A stretch of DNA of 64,000 bases from Glandiceps talaboti (Eukaryota > Hemichordata > Enteropneusta > Spengelidae). Positions within the stretch are counted from its first letter, which is position 1. Each line of letters begins with the position of its first letter. Of this stretch, positions 23,519-35,130 are shown one piece after another. The DNA lies in assembly GCF_964340395.1 (NCBI RefSeq), contig NC_135567.1:7264399-7328398 (forward strand), in the 5' to 3' direction. Both the position numbers and the translations under genes were made by a program. The notes below the pieces were generated by a model. The model was given only the letters and a program-made list of their open reading frames with translations. It had not been told where the DNA came from and did no database searches.

Positions 23519-24452
23519 AGCTGGTAGCCGGCTATTAGCTGGCTATAAATGGCTAACAGCAGCTATTAATGGCTAATAGCTTGAATAGCTGAATAGCCAT
23601 GTGTGGGAGAGTACTGGGGGTTGTTAGCTGTTAGCTGGCTATTAGCTGGCTATTAATGGCTAATAGCGGCTATTAATGGCTAATAGCTTGAATATCTTAA
23701 TAGCCAGGTCCTGGAGACTGTTGGGAGTTGTTAGTTCGTAGTCGGCTAGTAATGGCTATTAGCGGCTAGTAATGGCTATCAGCTTGAATAGCTACCTAGG
23801 GAGATATTTATACCATATGCCCAGTTTGACAATAGCTGATAACAAGCTATTATCTGGCTATTTATGGCCAATATTGAATAGATGTTAGCTAGATATTAGC
23901 TGGCTATTAGTGGCTAATATCGGCTATTAATAGCTAATAGCTTGAATAGCTGAATAGCCATGTCCTGAAGAGTGCAAGGGGTTGATAGCTGGTAGTAGGC
24001 TATTAATAGCTAATAGCGGCTATTAATGGCTAACAGCAGCTGTCAATGGCTCTTAGCTTGAATAGCTACCCAGGGAGATAATCACACCATATTCCCGTTT
24101 TTATAATAGCTGATAGCAAGCTATTACCTGGCTATTTATGGCTAATAGTATTAAGTTGAATAGCCAATAGCCGCTATTTATCTGAGATTCAGCTATTTTG
24201 GTAATTCAATAAATCCCCAGTAGCTGCTATTTACCTTCAGATCAAGCTATTTTGGCAACAAAGGAAATAGACAACAGCCACTATTTATCTCGAATCAAGC
24301 TATTTTGGGGATGAAACTATTTTGGCAATCCAATAAATAGCCAATAGCCGCTATTTAGCTCAAATCAAGATTGAATCAAGCTGTTTTGGTAAATAGCCAA
24401 TAACCGCTATTTATCTGAGATCAAGCTATTGTGGCAATCCAACAATACCGCA
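23519..24452 (-). repeat. right arm of the foldback-like element (inverted, diverged TAGC repeats)
   Basis: Reads TTAATGGCTAATAGCTTGAA, the complement of the left-arm unit, so orientation is reversed. Toward the end the repeat changes to GCTATTTATCTGAGATCAAG and CTATTTTGGCAATCC units about 60-65 bp apart, a terminal subtype of which the left end keeps only traces. Confidence 0.75.
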
Positions 24453-26330
24453 CCTCTATACAGGGTTATAGCTGAGATGCATACTGATAATGTGTACTAG
24501 TTGGTTAGAATGCACACTCAATATTATTGGAGAAATAATTATTCAAATATCTACTGACTCCCCATCCCTATATATGCCTATAAGTAACATGGTGGAATAT
24601 GAAAAGTTTAATAATTTAAATAAAGACAATATTTATTCTTCCAGAGATAAATTTAAGTATTCATAGGTAGTATCACTACTACTTACAGCTATAAAAATGT
24701 GTGCACACTCTATTCTTTGTCAATTACAGCTGTTAGTATTAGATTTGAAATTACCCAGAAGGCCATATGAGTACACAAAGTCGTGTCTGCTGGGTATCAA
24801 TGACAATAATTATTTCAAGCCACCTATACAGGGTTATAGCTGAGATGCATACTGATAGTGTGTACTAGTTGGTTAGAGTGCACACTCAATATTATTGGAG
24901 ATATACATGTAACTTATTCAAATATCCACTGACTCTCCATCCCTACTGGCATATGCCTATACGTTACATGGTGGAACATGAAAAGATTAATAATTTCAAT
25001 AAAGACAATAATTGAGATGCATACTGATAGTGTGTACTAGTTGGTTAGAATGCACACTCAATATTTTTGTAGAAATAACTTATTGAAATATCCACTGACC
25101 CCCCATCCCTATACATGCCTATACGTTACATGGTGGAATATGAACAGATTAATAGTTTCAATAAAGACAATATTTATTCTTCCAGGGACAAATGTTAGTA
25201 TTCATAGGTAGTATCACTACTACTTACAGCTATAAAAATGTGTGAACACTCTATTCTTTGTCAATTACAGCTCATAGAATTTGATTGGAAATTACCCAGA
25301 AGGCCATATTGAGTTCAAAAAGTTGTGTCTGCTGGGTATGAATGACAATAATTATTTCAAACCACCTATACAGGGTTATAGCTGAGATGCATACTGATAG
25401 TGTGTACTAGTTGGTTAGAATGCACAGGAATATTTTTGCAGAAATATTTATTCAAATATCCACTGATTCCCCATTCCTATATATGCTTATTCGTTACGTG
25501 GTGGAACATGAAAAGTAATAAAGACAATATTTATTCTTCCAGAGATAAATTTAAGTATTCATAGGTAGTATCACTACTACATTGAATATTTGAAATGTGT
25601 GCACACTCTATTGTTTGTCAATTACAGCTCCTTGTATTAGATTTGAAATTACTCAGAAGACCATATGAGTACACAAAGTCGTGTCTGCTGGGTATCAATG
25701 ACAATAATTATTTCAAACCACTTATACAGGGTTATAGCTGAGATGCATACTGAAAGTATGTACTAGTTGGTTAGAATGCACACTCAATATTATTGGAGAT
25801 ATAACTTATTCAAATATCCACTGACTCTCCATCCCTACTGGCATATGCCTATACGTTACATGGTGGAACATGAAACGATTAATAATTCCAATAAAGACAA
25901 TAATTATACTTCCAGGGACAAATGTTAGTATTCATAGGTAGTATCACTACTACTTACAGCGATTAAAATGTGTGTACACTCTATTGTTTGTCAATTACAG
26001 CTCATACTATTAGATTGGAAATTACCCAGAAGGCCATATTGAGTACAAAAAGTCGTGTCTGCTGGGTATCAATGACAATAATTATTTCAAACCACTTATA
26101 CAGGGCTATAGCTGAGATGCATACTGATAATGTGTACTAGTTGGTTAGAGTGCACAGGAATATTTACTATTATGTCCAATGATTCCCTATTGCTATACAT
26201 GCCTATACGTTACATGGTGGAACATGAAAAGATTAATAATTTCAATAAAGACAACAATTATTCTTCCAGGAACAAATGTTAGTATTCATAGGTAGTATCA
26301 CTACTACTTACAGCAATTAAAATGCGTTGG
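24453..26330 (+). repeat. about 365-bp tandem repeat, five to six units
   Basis: CAGGGTTATAGCTGAGATGC recurs at 24461, 24829, 25371, 25727 and 26101 (one C to T change in the last), with an additional partial unit beginning near 25012. Each unit also holds TAGTATCACTACTACTTACA and CAGAAGGCCATAT. The first unit starts directly at the right end of the foldback-like element. No coding frame is conserved between units. Confidence 0.9.
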
Positions 26331-27135
26331 CCCATGCATCTATTGTTTCCTTGCTGACGGACAAGCTATGTATAGTTTGAGCAAAGTCACGAGTGTCTGT
26401 GGTTTGAGCTATTGAGGCTACTGTGAACAGTGCCCCCGTGCGGTGGCTGATGGAGAGGTGGCTGCTGCGTTCAGCACAGTATGACTATGAGCCGAGTTCT
26501 ATGCATAACCGGTGTAGGCATCCGTTCCTTAGTCAGTCTCTCCGTATGTATCATTTTTTTCCGATCAATGTGTCTATATTTTGTCAAAGAATTAATCACT
26601 ACTCTTGACAAACGTCCCAACGTTGGCAAAATATTCCCTACCTGAAAGTTTGTGGCGTAATTTTACTGATCTCAACATATACCTTAGTAGTAGTAGTAGC
26701 GACGGCAGCTGTTGCAATGGCGACTACAATCTGAAACTGAATGAACAGCTGAGCGCTGTAGCCCCATCACTTCAGAAAATTGATGCGCGTTCAGCATAAG
26801 TTTGAGAATATTTTTGTTCAAAATTGTCATCATAATAGAAAAAAAAATAGTGGGTGTATGTATATAATAAATAAATAATCTTCCGGTATTTCTCATTCAT
26901 GCTACGTCATCGAGAACGAATGATTCCCTCACACCGATAGGCTCGGAGGGATACTGCCGACATTAGGAAATCATGACGTAGCACTCATTTGGAATACCCG
27001 TCTTGCGAAATATTTCGTCCATGTAAAATAGTATCCGGGTAAGGCTTATGCACATGCGTACGTATTTATCGTTCGTGACTGTAAAATTTCGTCCTCTTGG
27101 AAGTGTTAAACCAGCCGTTTTGCCGAAACTCCATC
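26331..27135 (+). promoter_or_regulatory. possible promoter and 5' region of the 27-32 kb gene
   Basis: This stretch is visibly richer in CpG than its surroundings and repeat-free. It holds two TGACGTA/TACGTCA sites (CTACGTCATC near 26903 and ATGACGTAGC near 26972), which resemble CREB/ATF half-palindromes, and ends just before a short coding exon with a good donor. Two short open frames (26423-26608, 26605-26799) show no domain. Assignment as promoter is inference from composition and position. Confidence 0.3.
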
Positions 27136-27148
27136 ATGAAAATTCTTG
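27136..27148 (+). CDS. candidate first coding exon of the integrase-zinc-finger/Ulp1/PHD gene
   Basis: ATG AAA ATT CTT G is followed directly by GTAAAG. Its one-base overhang completes the codon G|GC at the acceptor of the next exon (28025), giving MKILGKTFLF across the junction. Phase agreement is the main support; a 13-bp coding exon cannot be proven from sequence alone. Confidence 0.4.
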
Positions 27149-28024
27149 GTAAAGTAATAATAAGTTCGGGTGTATTTACTTACTTGAAATGTGGGATTGT
27201 GGGATGGGGATATATATTCCCTGTCAGTTTACTGTGACTTAGTCAGACAATTTCAAACTAGGACACATCACCATTTCGAGTTTCTAATATTTTGCTATTA
27301 CACGTGTACACACGCTTGTGTATGTGTGATTTATGAGATGTAGTCTTGCTTGCAGACGGTGCACGGGTCTAGATTACTGACAGGAGAAGGACATATATGT
27401 AAGCAGGACTAGTCGCGGTGACGTGGCACTGTACATAAATTGTAGAAATAATACAAAGTATTACAATATCAAAGAAACCACCAAACACAATCCATCTGAT
27501 GAAAATATGTCTCACTTCCTCACTCTGTTAATTTAGTATTTCAACTACCATTCAAACGTGTAATGTGTAAGCAGGGGTGCGTTCGGTAGCCAAAACGTTT
27601 TGTCATTGTTTGGCCAGGGCACCCTGGCCCTGTTTCGAACTGTATAAGGCATGTTGCGTGTGAAAAACAAAAGATGGCAGCACATTCAAACAGAAGATTG
27701 TCGCATTTTTTGTACATTCAGTACTCATTACTGAAAATCAACCTTCTTCATATCCTTGTCAACACTCTTCTAAAATTGTCATGGTTCAGATTGGTACAAC
27801 CAATTATGACGGGTGGGGGGGGGGGGTCATTTTGGATTGATTATTAGTGAAAGTCAAGTTAATTGTAACTAGATAAACTACAAACACTGGTATGCTGATT
27901 AATTCCTCAACTCAACTCTGACATAATTGAAATTACTTTCTTTAGAACTATGTTGATACCAAGATTTGATGACAAAATCACATTTATTTTAATGTTAATG
28001 TTTTTAAAACATTGTGTCTTCCAG
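27149..28024 (+). other. intron 1
   Basis: GTAAAG to TCTTCCAG. Contains ordinary AT-rich DNA and a run of 11 G near 27820. No repeat family recognised. Confidence 0.4.
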
Positions 28025-28218
28025 GCAAGACATTCCTCTTCATTGGAAAGGATAGTGATGGTTCTAAGCAAGTGTTACTAACCCAACAAGAAAGGGAGGA
28101 AGTTTTCAAAGAATGTCATGTTTCTCCAATGTCGGCCATCTCGGCATCAACAAAGACTGTGAAGAAGATTTCATCCAGGTTTTATTGGAAGACCATCTCA
28201 AGTGACATGCAAGAATTG
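28025..28218 (+). CDS. exon with integrase-type HHCC zinc finger (first part)
   Basis: Bounded by TCTTCCAG and GTAAGT; 194 bp, entered in phase 1 and left in phase 0. It encodes VLLTQQEREEVFKECHVSP and TKTVKKISSRFYWKTISSDM, the helical H2C2 domain that precedes the catalytic core in Gypsy-type integrases and in Ginger transposases. The second His, usually in a GH.G motif before the KT pair, is Ile here, so zinc binding would be impaired. The C..C half lies in the next exon. Intact frame and clean splice sites contrast with the damaged last exon. Confidence 0.75.
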
Positions 28219-29171
28219 GTAAGTATGATTATTTAGTTAGATAATGGTCCTGTAAAATAGTATCACCCTGAAGTACTTAGTACATTAAAATTTCATACAT
28301 TTTCACAAGAGAAAGCAGTAAATATCTTGGTAAATTTATCTATACTTTGATACACATGATGCTTGTAGTCAACTGAACAATAATAACTCTGTCATACATA
28401 GCCTGTTTCCCATCATATTCACTGCAACAGCCATGCTGAGACCAGTAAAATAGTATCCCCCTCCCCCCTGAGTACTAAGTTTGGCACTTCCAAAATCCAT
28501 ACTTTTTTCAGAATGGATAGTGTTAAACATGTTGGTAAATATATGCTTTGATACACATGATGCTTGTATTCAGCTGAAAAATACAACTTCAGACATCAGA
28601 CCATGGACGAACAGAGCCTGTTACAGGGAAAGTAAACAACTGAATTAGATTAATAACTTTTGGCTCAGCATGTTGGAAGTACAGACAAGTATTACATTCC
28701 ATCATTTGATAAGAACAGTTTTATGGCCACTTTACATAAATTTACAGTTCCCCTGGTATTTCATGTACACATAAAGAGGCAATAAATCTGTTCTTATCAA
28801 ACCATGGTGTGTACTACAAGTCTCTGCTGTTTAAACATGCTGAGCCAAGTGTAATAAATCCAATTTGCTTGTTTACTGTCCCTGTTTCAGTGTTTGTAAC
28901 AGGTTCAGTTGTCCATAGTCTGATGTCTGAAGTTATAATATCTCTGTCATACGTATAACCCATTTACCATCATAGCCATACTGAGACCTGTAAAATAGTA
29001 TCCCCTCCAGAGTACTCCAGAGTTTTCCACTTCCAAAATTCATACATTATATGTCTATAATACTTTGATGCACATTATGTTTGTAAAGAATTGAAAAATA
29101 ATAATCATATATTATATAATATAGTCAATATTCTCTATAATGTTGTTCTGAACATTGTTATATTTTATTAG
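28219..29171 (+). other. intron 2, built of repeated blocks
   Basis: GTAAGT to TTATTAG. Three related blocks with GTAAAATAGTATC (28250, 28443, 28989), each followed by a CCAAAAT.CATAC or ATTTCATAC motif; the first two also carry TTGATACACATGATGCTTGT, indicate an internal tandem duplication. The second block carries the 348-bp palindromic element at 28586-28933. Confidence 0.6.
28586..28933. mobile_element. 348-bp palindromic MITE in intron 2
   Basis: Inverted ends ACTTCAGACATCAGACCATG against the complement ending GTCTGATGTCTGAAGT; further arms share TTGGCTCAGCATGTT and TTTGATAAGAACAG. The sister block of the intron near 28370-28400 (GAACAATAATAACTCTGTCA) lacks it and so shows the empty site. 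No clear target duplication beyond A/T bases, and no coding sequence. Confidence 0.8.
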
Positions 29172-32100
29172 ATCAAGAGTTGTGGTAAGTGTCAGAGGTT
29201 TGAGAAAATAAAAACTTGTGGTCCTGAACTGAAACCTATTCCGAATAAAGCTCCATGGTATATGCTTGGAATCGATTTAGTTGGCCTATATCCATAGGTT
29301 GCATAGGTGTTGCCTATTCCCACTTGAAACCGTACACATCAATCAATAATCAACCTCCAGCAGACCAGTCCCAGATAGAGCACCAGCCTTCAACCACTCC
29401 AGCAGACCAGTCCCAGATAGAGCACCGGCCTTCAACCACTCCAGCAGACCAGTCCCAGATAGAGCACCAGCCTTCAACCACTCCAGCAGACCAGTCCCAG
29501 ATAGAGCACCGGCCTTCAACCACTCCAGCAGACCAGTCTCAGATAGAGAACCAGCCTTCAACCACTCCAGCAGACCAGTCCCAGATAGAGCACCAGCCTT
29601 CAATCACTCCAGCAGACCAGTCCCAGATAGAGAACCAGCCTTCAACAACTACAGCAGACCAGTCCCAGATATAGCACAAGCCTTTAACCACTCCAGCAGA
29701 CCAGTCCTAGATAGAGCACCAGCCTTCAATCACTCCAGCAGACCAGTCCTAGATAGAGCACCAGCCTTCAATCACTCCAGCAGACCAGTCCCAGATAGAG
29801 CACCGGCCTTCAACCACTACAGCAGACCAGTCCCAGATAGAGCACAAGCCTTCAACCACTACAGATGACCAGTCCCAGATAGAGCACAAGCCTTCAACCA
29901 CTCCAGCAGACCAGTCCCAGATAGAGCACAAGCCTTCAACCACTACAGCAGACCAGTCCCAGATAGAGCACAAGCCTTCAACCACTCCAGCAGACCAGTT
30001 CCAGATAGAGCACCAGCCTTCAACCACTACAGCAGACCAGTCCCAGCTAGACCACCAGCCTTCAACCATTCCAGCAGACCAGTCCCAGATAGAGCACCAG
30101 CCTTCAACCACTACAGCAGACCAGTCCCAGATAGAGCACCAGCCTTCAACCACTCCAGCAGACCAGTCCCAGATAGAGCACAAGCCTTCAACCACTCCAG
30201 CAGACCAGTCCCAGATAGAGAACCAGCCTTCAACTACTCCAGCAGACCAGTCCCAGATAGAGCACAAGCCTTCAACCACTCCAGCAGACAGTCCGAGATA
30301 GAGAACCAGCTTTCATCCAATCCAGCAGACCAGTGCCAGATAGAGCACCAGCCCTCAAGCACTCCAGTAGACCAGTCCCAGATAGAGCACCAACTTTCAA
30401 CCGCTTCAGCAGACCAGTCCCAGATAGACCACCAGCTTTCAACCACTACAGCAGACCAGTCCCAGATAGAGCACCTGCCCTCAACCACTACAGTAGACCA
30501 GTCCCAGATAGACCACCAGCTTTCAACCACTCCAGCAGACCAGTCCCAGATAGAGCACCATCCTTCAACAACTCCAGCAGACCAGTCCCAGATAGAGCAC
30601 AATCCTTCAACCACTACAGCAGACCAGTCCCAGATAGAGAACCAGCTTTCAACCACTACAGCAGACCAGTCCCAGACAGAGAACCAGCTTTCCACCAATC
30701 CAACAGACCAGTGCAAGATAGAGCACCAGCCCTCAAACACTCCAGTAGACCAGTCCCAGAGAGAGAACCAGCTTTCAACCACTACAGCAGACCAGTCCCA
30801 GACAGAGAACCAGCTTTCAACCAATCCTGCAGACCAGTGCAAGATAGAGCACCAGCCCTCAAACACTCCAGTAGACCATTCCCAGATAGAGCACCAGCCT
30901 TCAACCACTCGAGCAGATCAGTCCCAGATAGAGCAACAGCCTTCAACCGCTCCAGCAGACCAGTCCCAGATACAGCACAATCTTTCAACCACTCCAGCAG
31001 ACCAGTCCCAGATAAAGCACAATCCTTCAACCACTACAGCAGACCAGTCCCAGGTAGAGCACTAACTTTCAACCACTCCAGCAGACCAGTCCCAGATAGA
31101 GCACAATCCCTCAACCACTACAGCAGACCAGTCCCAGATAGATCACAATCCTTCAACCACTACAGCAGACCAGTCCCAGGCAGAGAACCAGCCTTCAACC
31201 ACTTCAGCAGACCAGTCCCAGATAGAGCACCAGCCTTCAACCACTCCAGCAGACCAGTCCCAGATAGATCACACTCCTTCAACAACTACAGCAGACCAGT
31301 CCCAGACAGAGAACCAGCATTCAACCACTACAGCAGACCAGTCCCAGATAGACCGTCAGCCTTCAATCACTCCAGCAGACCCACATTTTCCCAGTCCCTT
31401 ACCCTTCAGAAGGGAACCAAGAAGATTCATACTTGAGCAGAGCCATTCACTTGCAAACTTAAAAAGAAGAAGAGAATTGACAGAGACAGAGCACGTTTAG
31501 CGAAAGATATTCCAAGTATGGTAAACTCATTAAAACACCAGGACAATGGATGACTGACCATGTCATGAATCACGCACCAGCTCTATTGAAGCATCCGTTT
31601 CCACACATGGACAGTCTACAGGATGTCCTTGTAATGACGGCAGGCACAGCTATCATCACACCAGATCAAGAATTCATCCAAATACTGAATATAGACCAAA
31701 ATCACTGGGTTACCGTATCCAATATTGGCTGCAGCAAAGGCGTAGTGAATGTATATGATTCCATGTGGTGTGGGCTAGATAGAAGAGCAAAGAAGGCTGT
31801 AGCCTGTCTGCTATTTCATGAAGGGATAAGTATAAAAATACAGTGCGTGCGTACACAAACAAGTAGGATGTGATGACTGTGGACTATTTGCTATGGCCAA
31901 TGCAACAGCCAAATGTTTTGGACTTGAACCAACAGAGTTTACGTGGGAGCAGACATCGATGAGAAGCCATCTCGCAACGTGTTTTCAACATCAAATCATG
32001 GAGATTTTCACGTCATGGAGAAGACGACGGACCATAAAATCAGGAAAACGTTAATGTTGCCCATCTACTGCCATTGCAGGCAACCAGATCGTGGAAGCAA

Positions 32101-32226
32101 CATGATGCAGTGTGACAAGTTTAAAGACTGGTACCATACTGATTGCAAAGAACTGTCAGCAAGTTTACTTAAAACAAAAGACTGAAATTTGTGTGTACAA
32201 AGTGTAAAAACCAAATGTGTCACTAA
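29172..32226 (+). pseudogene. last exon: integrase zinc finger, 14-aa repeats, Ulp1-type protease, PHD finger (broken)
   Basis: Starts IKSCGKCQRF, completing the H2C2 finger, then WYMLGIDLVG, which holds the first catalytic Asp of an integrase core. A stop follows at 29295-29297 and the rest of the DDE core is absent. Next comes a 42-bp minisatellite in frame, then a Ulp1/C48-like domain in frame 2 from about 31496 (WMTDHVMNHAPALLK, FIQILNIDQNHWVTVSNIG, VNVYDSM). After a frameshift near 31858 it continues in frame 3 (GCDDCGLFAMANATA), so His, Asp and Cys of the triad are all present. A PHD finger follows in frame 2 (YCHCRQPDRG, CDKFKDWYHTDC, FVCTKC after another shift); one zinc ligand is Phe. 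Ginger1 transposons are known to combine these integrase and Ulp1 parts, so a Ginger1-derived gene is the best reading. It is a pseudogene unless assembly errors explain the shifts. Confidence 0.72.
29340..31385 (+). repeat. 42-bp coding minisatellite, about 48 copies
   Basis: Unit of 14 codons: PADQSQIEHQPSTT. The frame continues from the last intact copy into PHFPSPLPFRREPRRF downstream, which identifies it as the real frame. A one-base loss near 30290 (CAGACAGTCC for CAGACCAGTCC) moves it from frame 2 to frame 1. Because the unit is divisible by three, other frames are also open, e.g. an arginine/proline-rich 367-residue frame at 30333-31436 and several on the minus strand; these are by-products. 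Confidence 0.9.
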
Positions 32227-33815
32227 ATAACTGCCTCAACAAGTGATACTAGCAAATAACCAATGCTTTTCGTGGTTCTGATAACAGATGTAATGTTTTT
32301 AGGTGAAATCATGTATCATAAAATTTTTGAACTTTCTTGCTAGGCTCATGTGTGTAAAACTGCCAACCTTTAGCCAATATTGACAAAATAGTCGAACACT
32401 TTGAAACATGACAGTCTACATTGTATATTTAAAGGTCAAATCAATTCAAATGAGTAACATTCAAGGTGTTTCAATATATATATAACAAAAATGAATGTCA
32501 CATATAATGAATGTCACATTTGCTGCTAAATTTGTGTACACATTGATTCTGAAAAAGAACGCCAGTGAAAAAATAAGAACAACTCTTAGTATTATAGTGA
32601 CTGTGGTCACACTTTACTTTTCACAAAGTCTACTTCTTGAGCACTAAACAATGCCTACAGTTCATTTGAGCAAATAAAATACCTCTCTTTTGAAGTTGTG
32701 TAATGGCCTAGCTTATCAATAATTTGAGACCATATGGAACTACAATTTTGCACAATGAACATCAAGTTCAATTTAACTGTATAGTTAATTAATCCTGTTT
32801 GTAACAATTGTAACCAAACTATGAAAACGTGAATTCACATTGGCTAAAAACGTTTCTAAATTGTGCCTTTACAGAAAAGAAAAATATCTAAGAAAGATTT
32901 GGCAATGTTCATGCACCTTATGGTGTGAGCCATGACCTGGTCACAGACTACATGTATGTTAAGTAACATCAATTCATATGTCTTGAGTAGCATTCGAAAG
33001 TAGCAATGAATGTCATATAAAACAGTCAAGTGAGTATAACTGCTAATATTTGTAATCTAAGATCATAAGGAGAAAACCTGGCTCACAACTCCTATTTTAT
33101 AATGTATATGTCTTTAGTTGCTGTTCATTTTAGTGCTTTGTACATATGTGATGTCCTGTGTAAAAATATCGGTTTCTTGCAAATTTTTAAGACAATTTAA
33201 TATTAGTGGCAGTATATTCTATTCATATCATGATGAAACAATAAGTGCTTGGTAAGATTTGCTTTTATAGAAATGTATCTTCCATTTTTTAAACGTTAAT
33301 ATCATTGAAATTGAACCAGTGGGATTTAAAACTGTTTGAATTGTATCAGCCTGTATGTGTCATCGGATGAGAATGGGGTTTTGTTATACAGTGCATATGG
33401 GAGAGAGTAAATGTGAGGTTGTGAAATTTCTACTCAAGAGTCCATATAGAAATCACTGCTGAGACATTTTTTGATTGCGTAGTAATTTCCATTTGAAAAA
33501 AATCATACTTGGGAACCTTGGTCATCTATTGCATATTTTAAAATAATGTCGTTGGGGTAAACTTCGTTGGCATGTTTTCAATACGTTGCCATTATTATTG
33601 GATGCATCTTGTACTACACATACAAAAAGGTCTCACTGGTATGATTATAATACTGGTACATCTCTAATAAGCTGATTTTAAGACAGCTCTGTGCATTGAT
33701 ATCACCGACAGACTTGTAAAGTGTCTGTCCGAAGTTTGTGCTTCTTGTAGTTATTTGAAACTGAGATTGTATTTACTCAAAGTATATAAAGGAGCTTTCA
33801 GTTTTATATGAACCC
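32227..33815 (+). other. probable 3' untranslated region and downstream spacer
   Basis: AT-rich and repeat-poor. AATAAA-type signals occur (for example CAAATAAAATACC near 32670). No domain or splice pattern seen on either strand. Confidence 0.35.
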
Positions 33816-34000
33816 CCCCCCCCCCCGTCACCTCAATTTATTGGTCAAAGAAGGGAGGTCATCACTTTTACAAGGTGGATCAAGGGGGATTGCCTGAAGG
33901 TGATGATGATGATAATGATGATGATGATAATGGTGGTGGTGGTGGTGGTGGTGGTGGTGGTGGTGGTGGTGGTGACAACGACGAAGACGACGACGACGAC

Positions 34001-34032
<32 letters not shown>

Positions 34033-34120
34033 CAATGGTGGTGGTGGTGGTGATGGTAGTGGTGGTGGTGACGACGACGAAGACGATGCCAATGATGATG
34101 ATGATGATGATGATAGAGGT
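33816..34120. repeat. compound GAT/GGT trinucleotide tract
   Basis: A run of 14 C (33812-33826 area) is followed by alternating (GAT)n, (GGT)n and (GAC)n blocks. Every frame is open on both strands, giving poly-Asp, poly-Gly, poly-Met/Val and Ser/Pro frames, which is the signature of a microsatellite rather than of a gene. Confidence 0.9.
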
Positions 34121-35130
34121 GACGTCAGCAAAGTTAATGGTACTAGGGTTGCAGGTGGTGATGCAGGTGGTAAAAATGGAAGTGATTGTACCACTGCTGA
34201 TATTACATTTATTCATGGGGGTTGATGATTTATGATGAAAGGTAGTGAGGGTAATGAACATATTCAGGAGATGGCTTTCAAGGATTATGATGACAACAAA
34301 AGACACGAGTTTATGATATTTTATAATCTTGATATGGTTGCTATTTATTTTTATTCATATTCTATTGTTTATTGGAATGAAAAGAACTTGCTGTATTGAT
34401 GATGTAATTTATTATTGATGATATACTACTTATTTATTTATCTCATTGTTTTTGCAGTTATTTATCCTGTACTGATAGTGTATATTTAGACTTTAGGTAT
34501 AGCTATTACATATTTTCAGATGTTATATAATTATAATTTATTTACCGATACATATTATAATTTAAGGCTTTATGTATGGAATACATGTGGATGGGGAATT
34601 TGAATTCATTATTTACCCATCATTTGAAATCAAAATCACCAATCGATTGGATTCTAGGCTAGTATGCCCCTAGATGTATGTGATAGTGTGCATAATAAAA
34701 ATCTATTTCAACAGAATTATTTATTTTATTTTCAAGTACACCCTTCTAATCACAGTTTTTCTAAAGTAACCCTCCAACAGAGGATGAAAATTTCGGAAGT
34801 ACTTGCCCTCGATTTTCCGACCTCCGCCCTCCTCCAGATGTTTGAGAATGAAGCTTTGTTTTGTGTGTAGATTGAAAATATAACGACCATTCTCTAATAA
34901 CACACACAACCAATCACAACTCATTTGGAACTGGCGATAGTAGATAGGACCGGATGTTATTTTATAGGTGGATACAATGTTATGGTGTACAACGTAAAAT
35001 TTAATCCAGGCCCATTCTTGTGCATGAGCATAAACCTTACCCGGATTATATTTTACAGTGGACTAAAAAAAATACATTACACTGGGAGATTATATATAAT
35101 TATTCCAGTACAGCTACTAATATCAGAGGT
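34121..35130. other. AT-rich spacer
   Basis: Short open frames only. No repeats shared with the rest of the window were recognised. Confidence 0.4.

Larger units (their letters stand above)
13738..24452. mobile_element. giant foldback-like element with TAGC-rich satellite arms
   Basis: The two ends are inverted copies: GTGGTATTGTTGGCTTGC at 13738 against the complement of GCAATCCAACAATACCGCAC ending 24453. Deeper in, both arms share ATAAATATCGCCCTAGGCAG (about 13940) and its complement form near 23800 and 24070. Between the ends the left arm is about 8.9 kb of 108-bp repeats and the right arm about 0.9 kb of the same repeat in opposite orientation; a truncated LINE sits at the junction. Long inverted repeats made of internal tandem repeats are the hallmark of Foldback (FB/Galileo/TU-like) elements. 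No transposase is present, and no convincing target duplication was found. Confidence 0.65.

Noticed and set aside
26423-26799. Two small proteins in the CpG-richer segment
   Set aside because: No domain or splice support; more likely 5' flanking DNA of the gene beginning near 27.1 kb.
29343-31030. Minus-strand Trp/Gly-rich repeat proteins
   Set aside because: Opposite-strand by-products of the 42-bp coding minisatellite, whose true frame is fixed by the downstream domain.
33845-34306. Poly-Asp/Gly and Ser/Pro-rich proteins
   Set aside because: Every frame on both strands is open over a GAT/GGT microsatellite; no flanking coding signal.
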